Shown: positions 1 through 8,707, counted from the first letter of the stretch. The stretch is 64,000 bases of DNA from Methylorubrum extorquens (GCF_024169925.1 NZ_JALJXF010000001.1:812001-876000), one strand, 5' to 3'. A program made the numbers and translations. The notes: generated by a model not told the origin, from the sequence alone.

Positions 1-158
1 GGGAGATCGTGGCGGCCCTCGTTTCCGGTGATGCCGGACGCGCGGTCGCCCTGATGGATCACCATCTCGATGCGGTGGCCGAGCGAGCACGCATCCTTGA
101 GGAGCCCAGGCGCGAGCACGACCTCATCCGCCTGCTCGCACCCTACGTCGAGGGGTAA
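1..158 (+). CDS. GntR-family regulator, C-terminal fragment (FCD ligand-binding domain)
   Basis: The open frame enters from the left edge and stops at TAA 156-158, leaving 51 residues. The fragment reads EIVAALVSGDAGRAVALMDHH and then HLDAVAERA. This is the terminal helix pattern of FCD-type (FadR/VanR subfamily) GntR regulators, where the 'I..A...GD...A...M..HL' helix supplies a metal or ligand-binding histidine. The DNA-binding winged helix lies outside the window. Its position beside a divergent transporter/enzyme locus whose intergenic region holds two palindromes suggests it is the local regulator, but that is inference. Confidence 0.6.
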   Translation, partial: EIVAALVSGDAGRAVALMDHHLDAVAERARILEEPRREHDLIRLLAPYVEG

Positions 159-164
159 TCCGGT

Positions 165-267
165 GTCGGCGTGATGGTGACGGATACCGGATCACCAAGC
201 CCGCGTGGGCCTTGAGCGAAGCATTAATCCGCGTCGCGAAGCGAACATTCGGATTTTATCGGACGGA
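165..267 (+). repeat. Dispersed intergenic repeat, short form, degenerate copy
   Basis: The stretch between the two stop codons contains CCGGATCACCAAGCCCGCG, then CTTGAGCGAAGC, then a degenerate AATCCGCGTCGCGAAGCG segment. It matches in order the better-preserved copies at 8213-8372, 29053-29205 and, reversed, 39034-39145. It lacks the inner hairpin segment of the long form. It lies between convergent genes. Confidence 0.55.
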
Positions 268-678
268 TCAGGCCGAGTTGCCCTGCCGTTCGAGGAGCCG
301 CTCGGCGCTGTCGTTCCACACCTCCATGGAGACGATTAGCCCGTCCCGCACGGTGAACCGGTCGACGTAGCGGTTGCCCTCGAACACAGTGCCGTCCGGC
401 CATGCGCCGTAGAGCGTGCCGAGGCTGTAGACGGTGGTGACGTTCGCGCCCGGCACCACGTCGAGCCGTTCCATCCGCTTCTTGACCCAGGCGTAGCGGC
501 CGGCGTTGAAGGCCGTCACCTCGCGTGGATGCCGGAACACCCGGCCGCCGGTGAAGACGATGGCGATGCCGGGCGCCATGTAGTGCGCCGCGGTTTCCGG
601 GTCGGGCACCATCGAGGCTTCGAGATAGGCCGTTACCGCCGCCGCATCGCGCGCGGCCCCTGCTTCCTTCGCGTCCAT
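268..678 (-). CDS. NTF2-like/SnoaL-fold protein
   Basis: A 136-residue protein. The start at 678 (MDAKEAG...) was chosen because GGAG lies 8 nt upstream and the family fold begins shortly after; a longer reading from 810 would run through the divergent regulatory region. The pattern is an N-terminal helix followed by HYMAPGIAIVFTGGR, an aromatic-rich middle (YAWVKKRMERLDVV) and beta strands ending FTVRDGLIVSMEVWNDSAERLL. This resembles SnoaL/ketosteroid-isomerase-like proteins of the NTF2 superfamily. Such proteins may be enzymes or ligand binders, so no reaction can be assigned. It is transcribed divergently from the transporter operon and probably co-regulated with it. Confidence 0.6.
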   Translation of the reverse strand: MDAKEAGAARDAAAVTAYLEASMVPDPETAAHYMAPGIAIVFTGGRVFRHPREVTAFNAGRYAWVKKRMERLDVVPGANVTTVYSLGTLYGAWPDGTVFEGNRYVDRFTVRDGLIVSMEVWNDSAERLLERQGNSA

Positions 679-761
679 ATCGGAATCTCCGTAGTATTCG
701 GCCCTATCCTGACCGGAATCGCGGACTGAGCATGAAGGAGCCGATCCATGCATGCATGCGG

Positions 762-795
762 AAAGTGTATGCACTTTGCTGGGGCCTTGTGCACA
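762..795. promoter_or_regulatory. Two palindromes two helical turns apart, candidate operator
   Basis: AAAGTGTATGCACTTT (762-777) has perfect 6-bp arms, and TGTGCACA (788-795) is a perfect 8-bp palindrome. Their centres are 22 bp apart, so they sit on the same face of the helix. They lie between the divergent start codons at 678 and 905. The GT...AC character fits operators of FCD-type GntR regulators, one of which ends at the left edge of the window. Assignment to that regulator is inference. Confidence 0.5.
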
Positions 796-904
796 CTTTA
801 TGGTCGGCATGAGCGTGAATCGAAAAACCTAGGAGAAAACAGGCAGCCGTCGGCTGGCACGGCAGTTGCGGTCGTCAGTCGACCAAATACGGGACCGGAT
901 CGCC

Positions 905-2095
905 ATGCTTCTTCGCTTCAACGCCGTCCGTTCACTCACGCGGCGCGTCGCCGTCGGCACCCTGCTGGCGGGGTTCGCGAGTCTTACGCCGGTCCGGGCC
1001 GCAGAGCCGATCCGGATCGGGCTCGTCACTGCGCTCAGCGGCCAGTCGGCAAAGTCGGGCGAGGCGATCTCCCGCGGGATCGGACTGGCGATCGAAGAGA
1101 TCAACCGCAACGGCGGCGTCCTCGGTCGGCCGCTCGAACTGGTCGCCCGCGACGACGAGGCCAATCCGTCGAAGGGCGTCCTCGCCGCCCGCGAGCTGAT
1201 CCAGCGGGCCGGAGTCGTGGCGCTGATCGGCGGCCTCGACACACCGGTCTCGATGGCGATCGTGCCCATCGCCAACCAGATGAAGGTGCCCTTCGTCGGG
1301 CCCTGGGCGGCCGGCACCGGCATCACCCGCAACGGCGCGGCCGACAACTACGTGTTCCGGGTCTCGGCGGTCGATGCGCTGGTGGACGAAGCCCTCGTCA
1401 CCTACGCGGTGAAGACTTACGGCGCCAAGAAACCCGGCGCGATCCTTGTCAACAACGCCTGGGGCGAGTCGAACCAGCAGGGGATCGTCGCGGCGCTGAA
1501 GGCCGCGGGTCTCCCCAGCGCCGGCATCGAGAAGTACGAGGCCAACGATATCGACATGGTCCCACAGCTCTCCCGGCTGCGCGAGGCTGGGGCCGACGCG
1601 CTGTTCCTCGTCGGCAATGTCGGCCCCTCGGCCCAGGTGGTGAAGTCCCTCGACCGGATGGGCTGGACCGTGCCGGTGATTTCGCACTGGGGGCCGGCGG
1701 GCGGGCGCTTCGATGAACTCGCCGGGCCGGGTGCAGCGCGGGTCCACTTCATCCAGACCTTCACCTTCGCCGGCAACGACAGCCCGAAGGCGAAGGCCGT
1801 GCTCGATGCCCTGAAGGCGAAGTACCCAGCGATCAAGTCCATGGCCGATGTCACACCCGCCGTCGGCATCGCCAACGCCTACGACGCCACGCACCTGATC
1901 GCGCTCGCGATCCGGGCGGCGGGTGCCACCGAGGGGCCGAAGGTCCGCGACGGGTTCTACAAGGTCCCGGCCTATGCCGGCCTGATCAAGACCTACGAAG
2001 CGCCCTTCGCCCCGGACCGGCACGACGCCTTGAAGCCGGACGACTACATCTTCGCGAACTTCCGCAACGGCGAGATCGTCGCGGTGTCCAAGTGA
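905..2095 (+). CDS. Branched-chain amino acid-type ABC transporter substrate-binding protein
   Basis: A 396-residue periplasmic binding protein of the LivJ/Peripla_BP_6 family. The start at 905 puts a positively charged n-region (MLLRFNAVRSLTRRVAVG) and a hydrophobic core before PVRAA, a typical signal peptide; an in-frame start at 866 would only add a hydrophilic leader. The mature part begins EPIRIGLVTALSGQSAKSGEA, the canonical opening strand of this family, followed by NRNGGVLGRPLELVARDDE. Paralogues bind amino acids, amides, urea or aromatic acids, so the ligand cannot be read from sequence. It is the first gene of a rightward five-gene operon and would deliver substrate to the two following membrane components. 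Confidence 0.9.
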   Translation: MLLRFNAVRSLTRRVAVGTLLAGFASLTPVRAAEPIRIGLVTALSGQSAKSGEAISRGIGLAIEEINRNGGVLGRPLELVARDDEANPSKGVLAARELIQRAGVVALIGGLDTPVSMAIVPIANQMKVPFVGPWAAGTGITRNGAADNYVFRVSAVDALVDEALVTYAVKTYGAKKPGAILVNNAWGESNQQGIVAALKAAGLPSAGIEKYEANDIDMVPQLSRLREAGADALFLVGNVGPSAQVVKSLDRMGWTVPVISHWGPAGGRFDELAGPGAARVHFIQTFTFAGNDSPKAKAVLDALKAKYPAIKSMADVTPAVGIANAYDATHLIALAIRAAGATEGPKVRDGFYKVPAYAGLIKTYEAPFAPDRHDALKPDDYIFANFRNGEIVAVSK

Positions 2096-2144
2096 GCGGT
2101 GTCGGAGCGAGCGGCTTTAGAAGCCCACGCACAGGAAGGCATCC

Positions 2145-3014
2145 ATGCTGACCGGCACCCTCGTCACCGGGCTCGGCCTCGGCAGCATGTACGGGCTGGT
2201 AGCGCTCGGCTTCCACATCACCTTCGCGGTCTCCGGCACCGTGAATTTTGCGCAGGGCAGCGCCGTCACCCTCGGGGCGGTGCTGGGTTACACCTTCGGG
2301 GTTCAGCTCGGCTGGCCGATGCCGCTGGCGGTTGCGGCAGCTCTGGCCGGCTGCGCGTTCCTCGGCCTCGTCGTCGAGCGCCTGCTGGTTCGCCCCTTCG
2401 TGACCCGCGGCTCCGATGCGTGGCTCCTGGCGACAGTGGCCGGCGGCATCATCCTCGACAACGTTCTCTTGTTCACCTTTGGCAAGGAGCCGCGCAGCCT
2501 GCCCTCCGCCCTGGTCGCGGCGCCCGTGCAGGTTCTGGGCGCGGGCATCTACCCGCTCCAGCTCCTGATCCCCGTGGTCGGGATCGCGGCGGCGGTGGCG
2601 ATCCGTGCCGTGTTCCGCGGGACCGAGCTCGGTCGCGTGCTGCTGGCCGTGGCGCAGAATGCGGAAGCCGCGCGGCTGATGGGAATCGACGTCGCCCGCA
2701 CCGTGGCCTGTGCCTTCGCGCTCTCAGCGGTGCTCGCGGGCGCGGCGGGGCTGCTGATCGCCCCGCTCTTCTCCGTCTCGGCCGAGATGGGCGCGCTTTT
2801 CGGGATCAAGGCCTTCGCCGTGGCGATCCTCGGCGGGATCGGCTCGGCCACCGGTGTGGTGCTGGCGGGCCTCCTCTACGGCCTCGTCGAGGCTGGCGTC
2901 ACGGCCACCCTCGGCTCCGGGGCCACCCAAATCGTCGTCTTCTCGGTCATCATCCTCGCGCTGGCGCTCCGTCCGAACGGCCTCCTCGGCCGCGCCACCG
3001 TCAACAAGGTCTGA
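2145..3014 (+). CDS. LivH-type ABC transporter permease
   Basis: A 289-residue inner-membrane permease with about eight hydrophobic segments. Family marks are GLGLGSMYGLVALGFHITF at the N-terminus, VNFAQGSAVTLGAV in the middle, and GIKAFAVAILGGIGSATGVV near the C-terminus (the EAA-like coupling loop that contacts the ATPase). It follows the binding-protein gene by 49 nt and ends 3 nt before the next gene, so the genes are co-transcribed. It would form one half of the membrane channel, the other half being the permease domain of the fused protein that follows. Confidence 0.9.
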   Translation: MLTGTLVTGLGLGSMYGLVALGFHITFAVSGTVNFAQGSAVTLGAVLGYTFGVQLGWPMPLAVAAALAGCAFLGLVVERLLVRPFVTRGSDAWLLATVAGGIILDNVLLFTFGKEPRSLPSALVAAPVQVLGAGIYPLQLLIPVVGIAAAVAIRAVFRGTELGRVLLAVAQNAEAARLMGIDVARTVACAFALSAVLAGAAGLLIAPLFSVSAEMGALFGIKAFAVAILGGIGSATGVVLAGLLYGLVEAGVTATLGSGATQIVVFSVIILALALRPNGLLGRATVNKV

Positions 3015-3017
3015 CCC

Positions 3018-5489
3018 ATGCGCTCGCTTCTCCGGGCGCCGGCCGCGATGCCACTCGTCATCCTGGCCCTGACGCTTTCCGGCCTCGGCCTCGTCGCAGC
3101 GACGAGCGGCTACAGCCACTTCGTCATCGCCCTCGTCGCGCTGACGGTGGTGGCCGGCACCGGCCTCAATGTCCTGCTCGGGCTCGGCGGGTTGATCTCC
3201 TTCGGCCATGCCGGATTCTACGCGATCGGCGCGTATACGAGCGCGATCCTGACGCTGAAGGGCATGAGCTTCTGGCTGGCGCTTCCCGCCGCTTCCGGCC
3301 TCTCGGCCCTCGTCGGCGCGGCGCTCGCCGTGCCCGCGATGCGGGTGCGCGGGCCCTACCTCGCCATGGTGACGATCGCCTTCGGCTTCCTCGTCGAGCA
3401 CGCGCTGATCGAGGGCGGCGAACTCACCGGCGGGCAGAACGGCCTCGTGGTCGCGACCGGCCCGAGCCTGTTCGGGCTCCCCCTCGGCGAGCGCGACCTC
3501 GCGTGGCTCGCGGTGACGGCAGCGGGCCTCAGCCTCTACGGTTTCCACCGGCTCCGCCATGCCCGCCTCGGCCAGGCTTTGCGGGCGGTGCGCGACGCGG
3601 ATGTCGCCGCCGCCTCGCTCGGCTTCGATCCGGTCCGGGTGAAGACCGCCGCCTTCGCGATCTCGGCGGCCCTGACCGGGCTTGCGGGCGCGGTGCTGCC
3701 GCCCCTGATGCTGTTCATCGCACCGAGTTCGTTCCCGTTCACGCAGTCGATCCTGTTCGTCCTGGCTGTGGTGGTCGGCGGGGCCGGTACCGTGCTCGGG
3801 CCGCTGTTCGGCGCGTTGGTGACGGTGCTGCTGCCCGAGGCACTGGCGGGACTCGCCGAGTACCGGCTGCTGTTCTTCGGCCTCACCACCCTCGTCGTGC
3901 TCTGGCTCGTACCGGCGGGGCTCGTCGGCAGCCTCGCCCGGCTGCTGCCGCGGGGCGGTGCTGCGCGGCCGGAAGCGCACGGCGACGCACCGGACTTCCT
4001 GCGCCGGACCGAAGGCGCGCCGCTCGCGATCGACGAGCTCGGCATCGCCTTCGGCGGCATCCGCGCGGCGGACGGCGTCGCCTTCGAGGCGCGGCCCGGA
4101 GCGATCACCAGCGTGATCGGACCGAACGGGGCCGGCAAGACCACCGTCCTCAACATGATCTCGGGCTTCTACCGCCCGAGCACCGGCTCGATTCGTCTGG
4201 GGGAGCGCGAACTCGCTGGGAGGCCGGCCCACGCGATCGCCCGCGCCGGCATCGCCCGCACCTACCAGACGACCCGGCTGTTCGGCTCCCTCAGCGTCGT
4301 CGAGAACGTCATCCTCGCTCGCGCGCCCGGGCGTCTGCTGCGCCGGGCGCAGCCGCGGGACCGGCAAGAGGCGGCGGCCCTGCTCGCCTTCGTCGGCTAT
4401 GGCGGCGCCCTCGACCGGCCGGCCTCCGAGCTGCCGCACGTCGATCGGCGGCTGGTAGAGATCGCCCGCGCGCTGGCCGGAGCCCCGCTCGTGCTGCTCC
4501 TCGACGAGCCGGCCGCCGGTCTCGCCCGCGCCGAGACCGACCGCCTCGGCCTGTTACTGCGCCGGATCGCGGCCTGCGGCATCGCGGTGATCCTCGTCGA
4601 ACACGACATGCCCCTGGTAATGGGCGTGTCCGACCGCATCCTCGTCATGGATGCGGGCCGCCCGATCGCCCGCGGCACCCCCGCCGAAGTGCGCCGCGAC
4701 CCGGCCGTGTTGCGGGCCTATCTCGGCGCCGCCGAAACCCCGGCCCGGCCGCGCTCAGCGCCCTGGACCGGACCGGCCGACGCGGTTCTCGCTGCCCACG
4801 ACCTCAGCGCGGGCTACGGCGCCGCGCCCGTCCTCGATCGTCTCGCGCTTGCGGTGCGGCCGGGCGAGACAGTGGCTCTGCTCGGTTCGAACGGCGCCGG
4901 CAAGTCGACGGCGATGCGGGCGCTCGCGGGCCTGCTGCGCCCGGTCGAGGGATCGGTGGTTCTGGCGGACACGCCCGTTGCCGCGCTGCCGGCGCACAGG
5001 ATCGCGCGGCTCGGCCTCGCTTTGGTGCCGGAAGGGCGCCAGGTCTTTCCCGAACTCACCGTCGTCGAGAACATCCGCCTCGGCGCCTGGAGCCGCAGCG
5101 GCCGGGTCGATCCGGCGGAGGTCGAGGCGCTGCTCGACCGGTTCCCGCGCCTGCGCGAGCGGGCCGGCAGCCGCGCCGGCCTGCTCTCGGGCGGGGAGCA
5201 GCAGATGCTGGCGATCGCCCGCGGGATGATGGCGCATCCGCGCATCCTTCTGCTCGACGAGCCCTCCCTCGGGCTCGCCCCCGCGATCATCAACAGCCTC
5301 TACGCCACCGTGGCCGAACTGCGAGACCAGGGCACGACGATCCTCATCGTCGATCAGATGGCCGCGCTGGCGCTGACGGTGGCGGACCGGGGCTACGTCC
5401 TGGAGCAGGGGCGCGTCGCCGCGTCCGGCACCGCGGCGGAGCTGAAGGCGGACGCGGCCCTCGAGGCGGCCTATCTCGGGGCGGCGTGA
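3018..5489 (+). CDS. Triple fusion: LivM permease + LivG ATPase + LivF ATPase
   Basis: One uninterrupted 823-residue protein combines three subunits that are usually separate. Residues 1 to about 310 are a LivM-like permease (VVAGTGLNVLLGLGGLISFG, later VVVGGAGTVLGPLFGA). Residues about 330-575 are a LivG-like ATPase with Walker A GPNGAGKT near 370 and Walker B LVLLLDEPAAGL. Residues about 590-823 are a LivF-like ATPase with Walker A GSNGAGKS near 622, a canonical LSGGEQQ signature and Walker B ILLLDEPSLGLAP. In the first ATPase the signature region reads LPHVDRRLVEIARAL rather than the usual LxYGxQRxLEIARAL, so the Gly/Gln of the signature are replaced and that composite site may be weakened. 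The short spacing to the neighbours supports one operon. It energises import with the preceding permease and binding protein. Confidence 0.9.
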   Translation: MRSLLRAPAAMPLVILALTLSGLGLVAATSGYSHFVIALVALTVVAGTGLNVLLGLGGLISFGHAGFYAIGAYTSAILTLKGMSFWLALPAASGLSALVGAALAVPAMRVRGPYLAMVTIAFGFLVEHALIEGGELTGGQNGLVVATGPSLFGLPLGERDLAWLAVTAAGLSLYGFHRLRHARLGQALRAVRDADVAAASLGFDPVRVKTAAFAISAALTGLAGAVLPPLMLFIAPSSFPFTQSILFVLAVVVGGAGTVLGPLFGALVTVLLPEALAGLAEYRLLFFGLTTLVVLWLVPAGLVGSLARLLPRGGAARPEAHGDAPDFLRRTEGAPLAIDELGIAFGGIRAADGVAFEARPGAITSVIGPNGAGKTTVLNMISGFYRPSTGSIRLGERELAGRPAHAIARAGIARTYQTTRLFGSLSVVENVILARAPGRLLRRAQPRDRQEAAALLAFVGYGGALDRPASELPHVDRRLVEIARALAGAPLVLLLDEPAAGLARAETDRLGLLLRRIAACGIAVILVEHDMPLVMGVSDRILVMDAGRPIARGTPAEVRRDPAVLRAYLGAAETPARPRSAPWTGPADAVLAAHDLSAGYGAAPVLDRLALAVRPGETVALLGSNGAGKSTAMRALAGLLRPVEGSVVLADTPVAALPAHRIARLGLALVPEGRQVFPELTVVENIRLGAWSRSGRVDPAEVEALLDRFPRLRERAGSRAGLLSGGEQQMLAIARGMMAHPRILLLDEPSLGLAPAIINSLYATVAELRDQGTTILIVDQMAALALTVADRGYVLEQGRVAASGTAAELKADAALEAAYLGAA

Positions 5490-5528
5490 CATCGCGCGTC
5501 CCACGACAACAGGATCGAGACCCTTCCC

Positions 5529-6422
5529 GTGACGACATCGGCGCCACCCCCTGCCAGCCATGGCCGATACGCCTATTCCGCCCTGCCGGATCGCCCGGTC
5601 TACGACTGGCCGGAGGGCAAGCGCCTTGCGGTCTACATCGCCCTCAACCTCGAAGCCTTCGATTTCGGCGACGGCCTCGGCGCCGAGCTGGCGCCGGGTG
5701 GGCCGCAGCCGGATGTTCTCAATTACGCGTGGCGCGACTGGGGAAACCGGGTCGGCGCGTGGCGCATCCGCGACATGCTCGATGGCCTTCGGATGCCGGC
5801 GAGCATTCTCGTCAACAGCCGGATCTACCGGGACTGCCCAGGCCTGATCGAAGCCTTCCGCACCCGCGGCGACGAGATCGTCGGGCACGGCCGCACCAAT
5901 GCCGAGCGGCAGGGCACCCTCTCCGAGGCCGAGGAGCGGGCGCTGATCGCCGAGGCGACCGCGGTGCTGACGCAGGAGGAGGGACAGGCGCCTGCCGGCT
6001 GGCTCGGGCCGTGGATCTCGCAGTCGCAGGTCACGCCGGACCTGCTGGCGGAGGCGGGCTACCGGTATCTGCTCGATTGGTGCCACGACGACCAGCCGAC
6101 GTGGTTCGCGACGCGGAACGGCGGGCGCATCCTCTCGGTGCCTTATCCGCAGGAACTCAACGACATCCCGGCGATCGTCGCCCGCAAGGACACGGGACGC
6201 GCCTTCGCCGAGGCTATCACCGACGCCTTCGAGGAGATGCATGACCAGTCGCGCCGCGTGCCGCTGGTCATGGGCATCGCGCTCCACCCCTACATCGTCG
6301 GCCAGCCACACCGGCTGCGCCCCCTGCGGCAGGCGCTCGAACGGATCGCCGGGCACCGCGACACGGTCTGGCTCACCACGGCCGGGGCGATCGCGGCGCA
6401 CGTCGCTGAACTGCCGGAGTAG
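5529..6422 (+). CDS. Polysaccharide-deacetylase-fold hydrolase
   Basis: A 297-residue cytoplasmic protein with a GTG start and no signal peptide. It belongs to the NodB/polysaccharide deacetylase family: a core beginning LAVYIALNLEAFDFGDGLGAE, then AWRDWGNRVGAWRIRDML, GDEIVGHGRTNAERQ (metal-ligand histidine region), GWLGPWISQSQVTPDLLAEAGY and VPLVMGIALHPYIVGQPHR. This arrangement resembles the cytoplasmic branch that includes PuuE-type allantoinases, which act on cyclic or linear amides rather than on chitin. It is in an operon behind an ABC importer and ahead of a gamma-glutamyltransferase-like gene, which favours a catabolic amidohydrolase role. The precise substrate is unknown. Confidence 0.75.
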   Translation: MTTSAPPPASHGRYAYSALPDRPVYDWPEGKRLAVYIALNLEAFDFGDGLGAELAPGGPQPDVLNYAWRDWGNRVGAWRIRDMLDGLRMPASILVNSRIYRDCPGLIEAFRTRGDEIVGHGRTNAERQGTLSEAEERALIAEATAVLTQEEGQAPAGWLGPWISQSQVTPDLLAEAGYRYLLDWCHDDQPTWFATRNGGRILSVPYPQELNDIPAIVARKDTGRAFAEAITDAFEEMHDQSRRVPLVMGIALHPYIVGQPHRLRPLRQALERIAGHRDTVWLTTAGAIAAHVAELPE

Positions 6423-6502
6423 CGGCACCGTGCGGCCGGCCTCCGGCATCTCCGAGCGACGGTCTCTCGCTCAGCCCGAATGGAAGCCCCGGAGACGCGG
6501 TC

Positions 6503-8212
6503 ATGGATCATCGAGAAAGCAATCACCATCCCGCGCCAACCGCCTCTCGGCGCGCCCTCCTCCTGACCTCTGCGGCTGCCCTGGGGGCGACGATCATGCC
6601 GAGCCCTCACTTTGCCGAAGCGAGCGTCCCCCGCGGCTCCCTCGCCCAATCCCGCCAGGGTATCGTGACGAGCCCGCACGAACTCGCCAGCGAAGCCGGG
6701 CGGGAGGTGCTGCGGGCAGGTGGCAACGCCATTGAGGCGGCGATCGCCATCAACGCCACCCTCTGCGTGACCTATCCGCATTTCTGCGGTCTGGGCGGTG
6801 ACGCGTTCATGATTGTCAGCGACCGCAGCGGCGCCAGCCTCACCCTGTCCGGCATCGGCCAGGCGGCGGCGAAGCTGCCGGAGGACGGCCAACCGATCCC
6901 GCTGCGCGGACCCGGCTCGGCGATCACAACCGCGGCGGCGGTCGATACCTGGGAGCAAGCCTTCACCTACAGCCAGAGGGCCTGGGGCGGGCGGCAATCC
7001 TGGAAAGGGCTGTTCCAGCGCGCCATCGCCTACGCATCGGATGGCTTCCCCCTTACGCCGTCGCAACGTTTCTGGTCGAACTTCCGCGCCAAGGAGATCG
7101 GCAACTGGCCCAATGTCGTGCGCGCGTTCACCGCCGAAGGCCGCATTCCGGATGCTGGAGAGATCGTCCGGCAACCCGACCTCGCCCGTACCCTCACGAC
7201 GCTCGCGGAAAATGGCGGCCGCGACTTCTACGAGGGCGAACTGGCCCGCCGGATCGCGCGTGGCCTGCAACAGGCAGGCTCGCCCCTGACCGCAGATGAT
7301 CTCGCCCGCTGCCGCGCGCGCAACGAGAGCGCGTTACGCGTTCCGTACAGGGGCGGGGAGCTCGTCAGCCTGCGCCCGCCGACACAAGGCCTCACCACCC
7401 TCGGGATCATGGGCGTTCTCGACCGCTTCGACGTGGCTTCCATTCCCGAGGGGAGCGCCGACTACTACCACCTCCTCGTCGAGGCGGTGAAGCCGGCCTT
7501 CATCGACCGCAATCGCTTCATCGCAGACCCTGATTTCGTCGATGTGCCCGTCGAGCGATTGCTATCGGCCTCGTACCTCGATGGGCAGGCCCGGGGCATC
7601 GATCCGCGCAAGGCCGCGCCCTGGCCCCATGTCTTCAAGACCGGTGATACCGTCTTCATCGGAGCCGCCGACCGGGACGGCAACTGTGTCAGCCTTCTGC
7701 AGACGATCTATTTCGATTGGGGAAGCGGCATCGTCGCGGGCGATACCGGCATCCTCTGGCACAATCGCGGTGCGTCCTTCAGCGTAGACGCCCGTAGCAT
7801 CAACGTGCTGCGCCCCGGAAAGCGTCCGTTCCACACGCTCAATCCTGGCATGTACTTCAAGAACGGCCGCCCCAAACTGTTGTACGGAACCCAGGGCGCG
7901 GATGGGCAACCACAGACCCTCTCGGCGGTGCTGACGCGCCTGATCGATTACGACATGGATCCGCTCACCGCCCTCGCACGTCCTCGCTTCCTCCTGGGCA
8001 AGACGTTCTCGGACAGCCGCGACAGCCTCAAGCTCGAACTCGATGCGGGTCAGGCCGTGTTCGAAGAGCTGAAGGCGCGAGGGCACGAGATCAGCCCCAT
8101 CCCCGCTCAGAGCCCCCTGGCCGGTCATCCGGGCGCGATCCGGATCGACGATGACGGCCTTTTCGTCGGCGCTCACGATCCGCGCAGTGACGGCTTGGCC
8201 CTCGGTCTCTGA
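6503..8212 (+). CDS. Gamma-glutamyltransferase-family protein with Tat-like signal
   Basis: A 569-residue Ntn-hydrolase of the gamma-glutamyltransferase (GGT) family. The N-terminus has TASRRALLLTSAAALGATIM, a twin-arginine-like signal, so the enzyme is probably periplasmic. GGT marks include GIVTSPHELASEAGREVLRAG, GGNAIEAAIAINATLCV, RPPTQGLTTLGIMGVLDRF and YYHLLVEAVKPAFIDRNRF. The small-subunit start is expected at Thr383 (GDTVFIGAADRDGNCVS), where autocleavage would expose the catalytic threonine. The usual TTH is here GDT, so the local motif is divergent. It is the last gene of the transporter operon. GGT relatives also hydrolyse cephalosporin side chains and other amides, so glutathione need not be the substrate. 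Confidence 0.8.
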   Translation: MDHRESNHHPAPTASRRALLLTSAAALGATIMPSPHFAEASVPRGSLAQSRQGIVTSPHELASEAGREVLRAGGNAIEAAIAINATLCVTYPHFCGLGGDAFMIVSDRSGASLTLSGIGQAAAKLPEDGQPIPLRGPGSAITTAAAVDTWEQAFTYSQRAWGGRQSWKGLFQRAIAYASDGFPLTPSQRFWSNFRAKEIGNWPNVVRAFTAEGRIPDAGEIVRQPDLARTLTTLAENGGRDFYEGELARRIARGLQQAGSPLTADDLARCRARNESALRVPYRGGELVSLRPPTQGLTTLGIMGVLDRFDVASIPEGSADYYHLLVEAVKPAFIDRNRFIADPDFVDVPVERLLSASYLDGQARGIDPRKAAPWPHVFKTGDTVFIGAADRDGNCVSLLQTIYFDWGSGIVAGDTGILWHNRGASFSVDARSINVLRPGKRPFHTLNPGMYFKNGRPKLLYGTQGADGQPQTLSAVLTRLIDYDMDPLTALARPRFLLGKTFSDSRDSLKLELDAGQAVFEELKARGHEISPIPAQSPLAGHPGAIRIDDDGLFVGAHDPRSDGLALGL

Positions 8213-8372
8213 TACGTTTTCCGCGTGATCCAAGCGGGAACAGGATCAGCAAGCCCGCGCGGCGACTGAGGATGGTGCCCATCGCGCCAGCGCGATGGGA
8301 TCCCGCCGAAGCCCAAACCCCTCGTCCCGTGGGGAAAAACCGGATTTCGTATGAGACCACCGGGAGGTCAAT
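8213..8372 (+). repeat. Dispersed intergenic repeat, long form
   Basis: It begins right at the stop codon of the preceding gene. Ordered segments shared with 29053-29205 are GATCCAAGCGGG, CAAGCCCGCGCGGCG, CTGAGGA, CCGCCGAAGCCCAAA and a terminal CGGATTTCGTATGAG. An inner hairpin, GCCCATCGCG with CGCGATGGG, occupies the place where the short form at 39034-39145 has nothing. Confidence 0.75.
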
Positions 8373-8707
8373 TGCCTCGATGTCGTCTCGCCGACCGGTG
8401 GGCGCCCCTTATCGCCGCCAGGACTGGGAACGACGCCCATTCCTGCACAAAGACGAGACCGGAGCCAGCGACGAGCAATCGGCCGGTGGGCCAAGGTGGA
8501 TGCTCCCGAGCGCGTGCAACGGCAAGTAAACGAGGTAAAGTTCTCCCCCTCTCTTGAGGTTGACAGAGTATGGGCTTGGCGGGCGAACACGCGCCACACG
8601 CCCGGTCGCCGTGCTGGATCTCGCAACAGATGGGTGGTAACCCGACCGAGCAGAGAGAGGCTGACGAGCACGAAGTCGGCATCTTTTTTACGATACGAGA
8701 GGCGTCG
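8373..8707. other. Non-coding interval at the left of the genomic island
   Basis: No gene with convincing codon structure was found. The stretch lies between the repeat and an AT-richer methyltransferase gene. Overlapping open frames exist on both strands but none resembles a known family. It contains GGTGGGCGC at 8397-8405, nine bases identical to the 3' end of the tRNA-Lys gene at 14796-14871 in the same orientation. That is too short to call an attachment site. Confidence 0.4.

Noticed and set aside
2099..6244. A very long open frame (over 1300 codons) overlapping the LivH, fusion and deacetylase genes
   Set aside because: It runs in a different frame of strongly GC-biased genes, is dominated by Arg/Pro/Gly/Ala and shows no family motif, whereas the annotated frames show complete transporter domains.
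8397..8405. GGTGGGCGC as the left attachment site of the island
   Set aside because: Only nine bases are shared with the tRNA-Lys 3' end; genuine att repeats are usually longer, and a GC-rich 9-mer can recur by chance.
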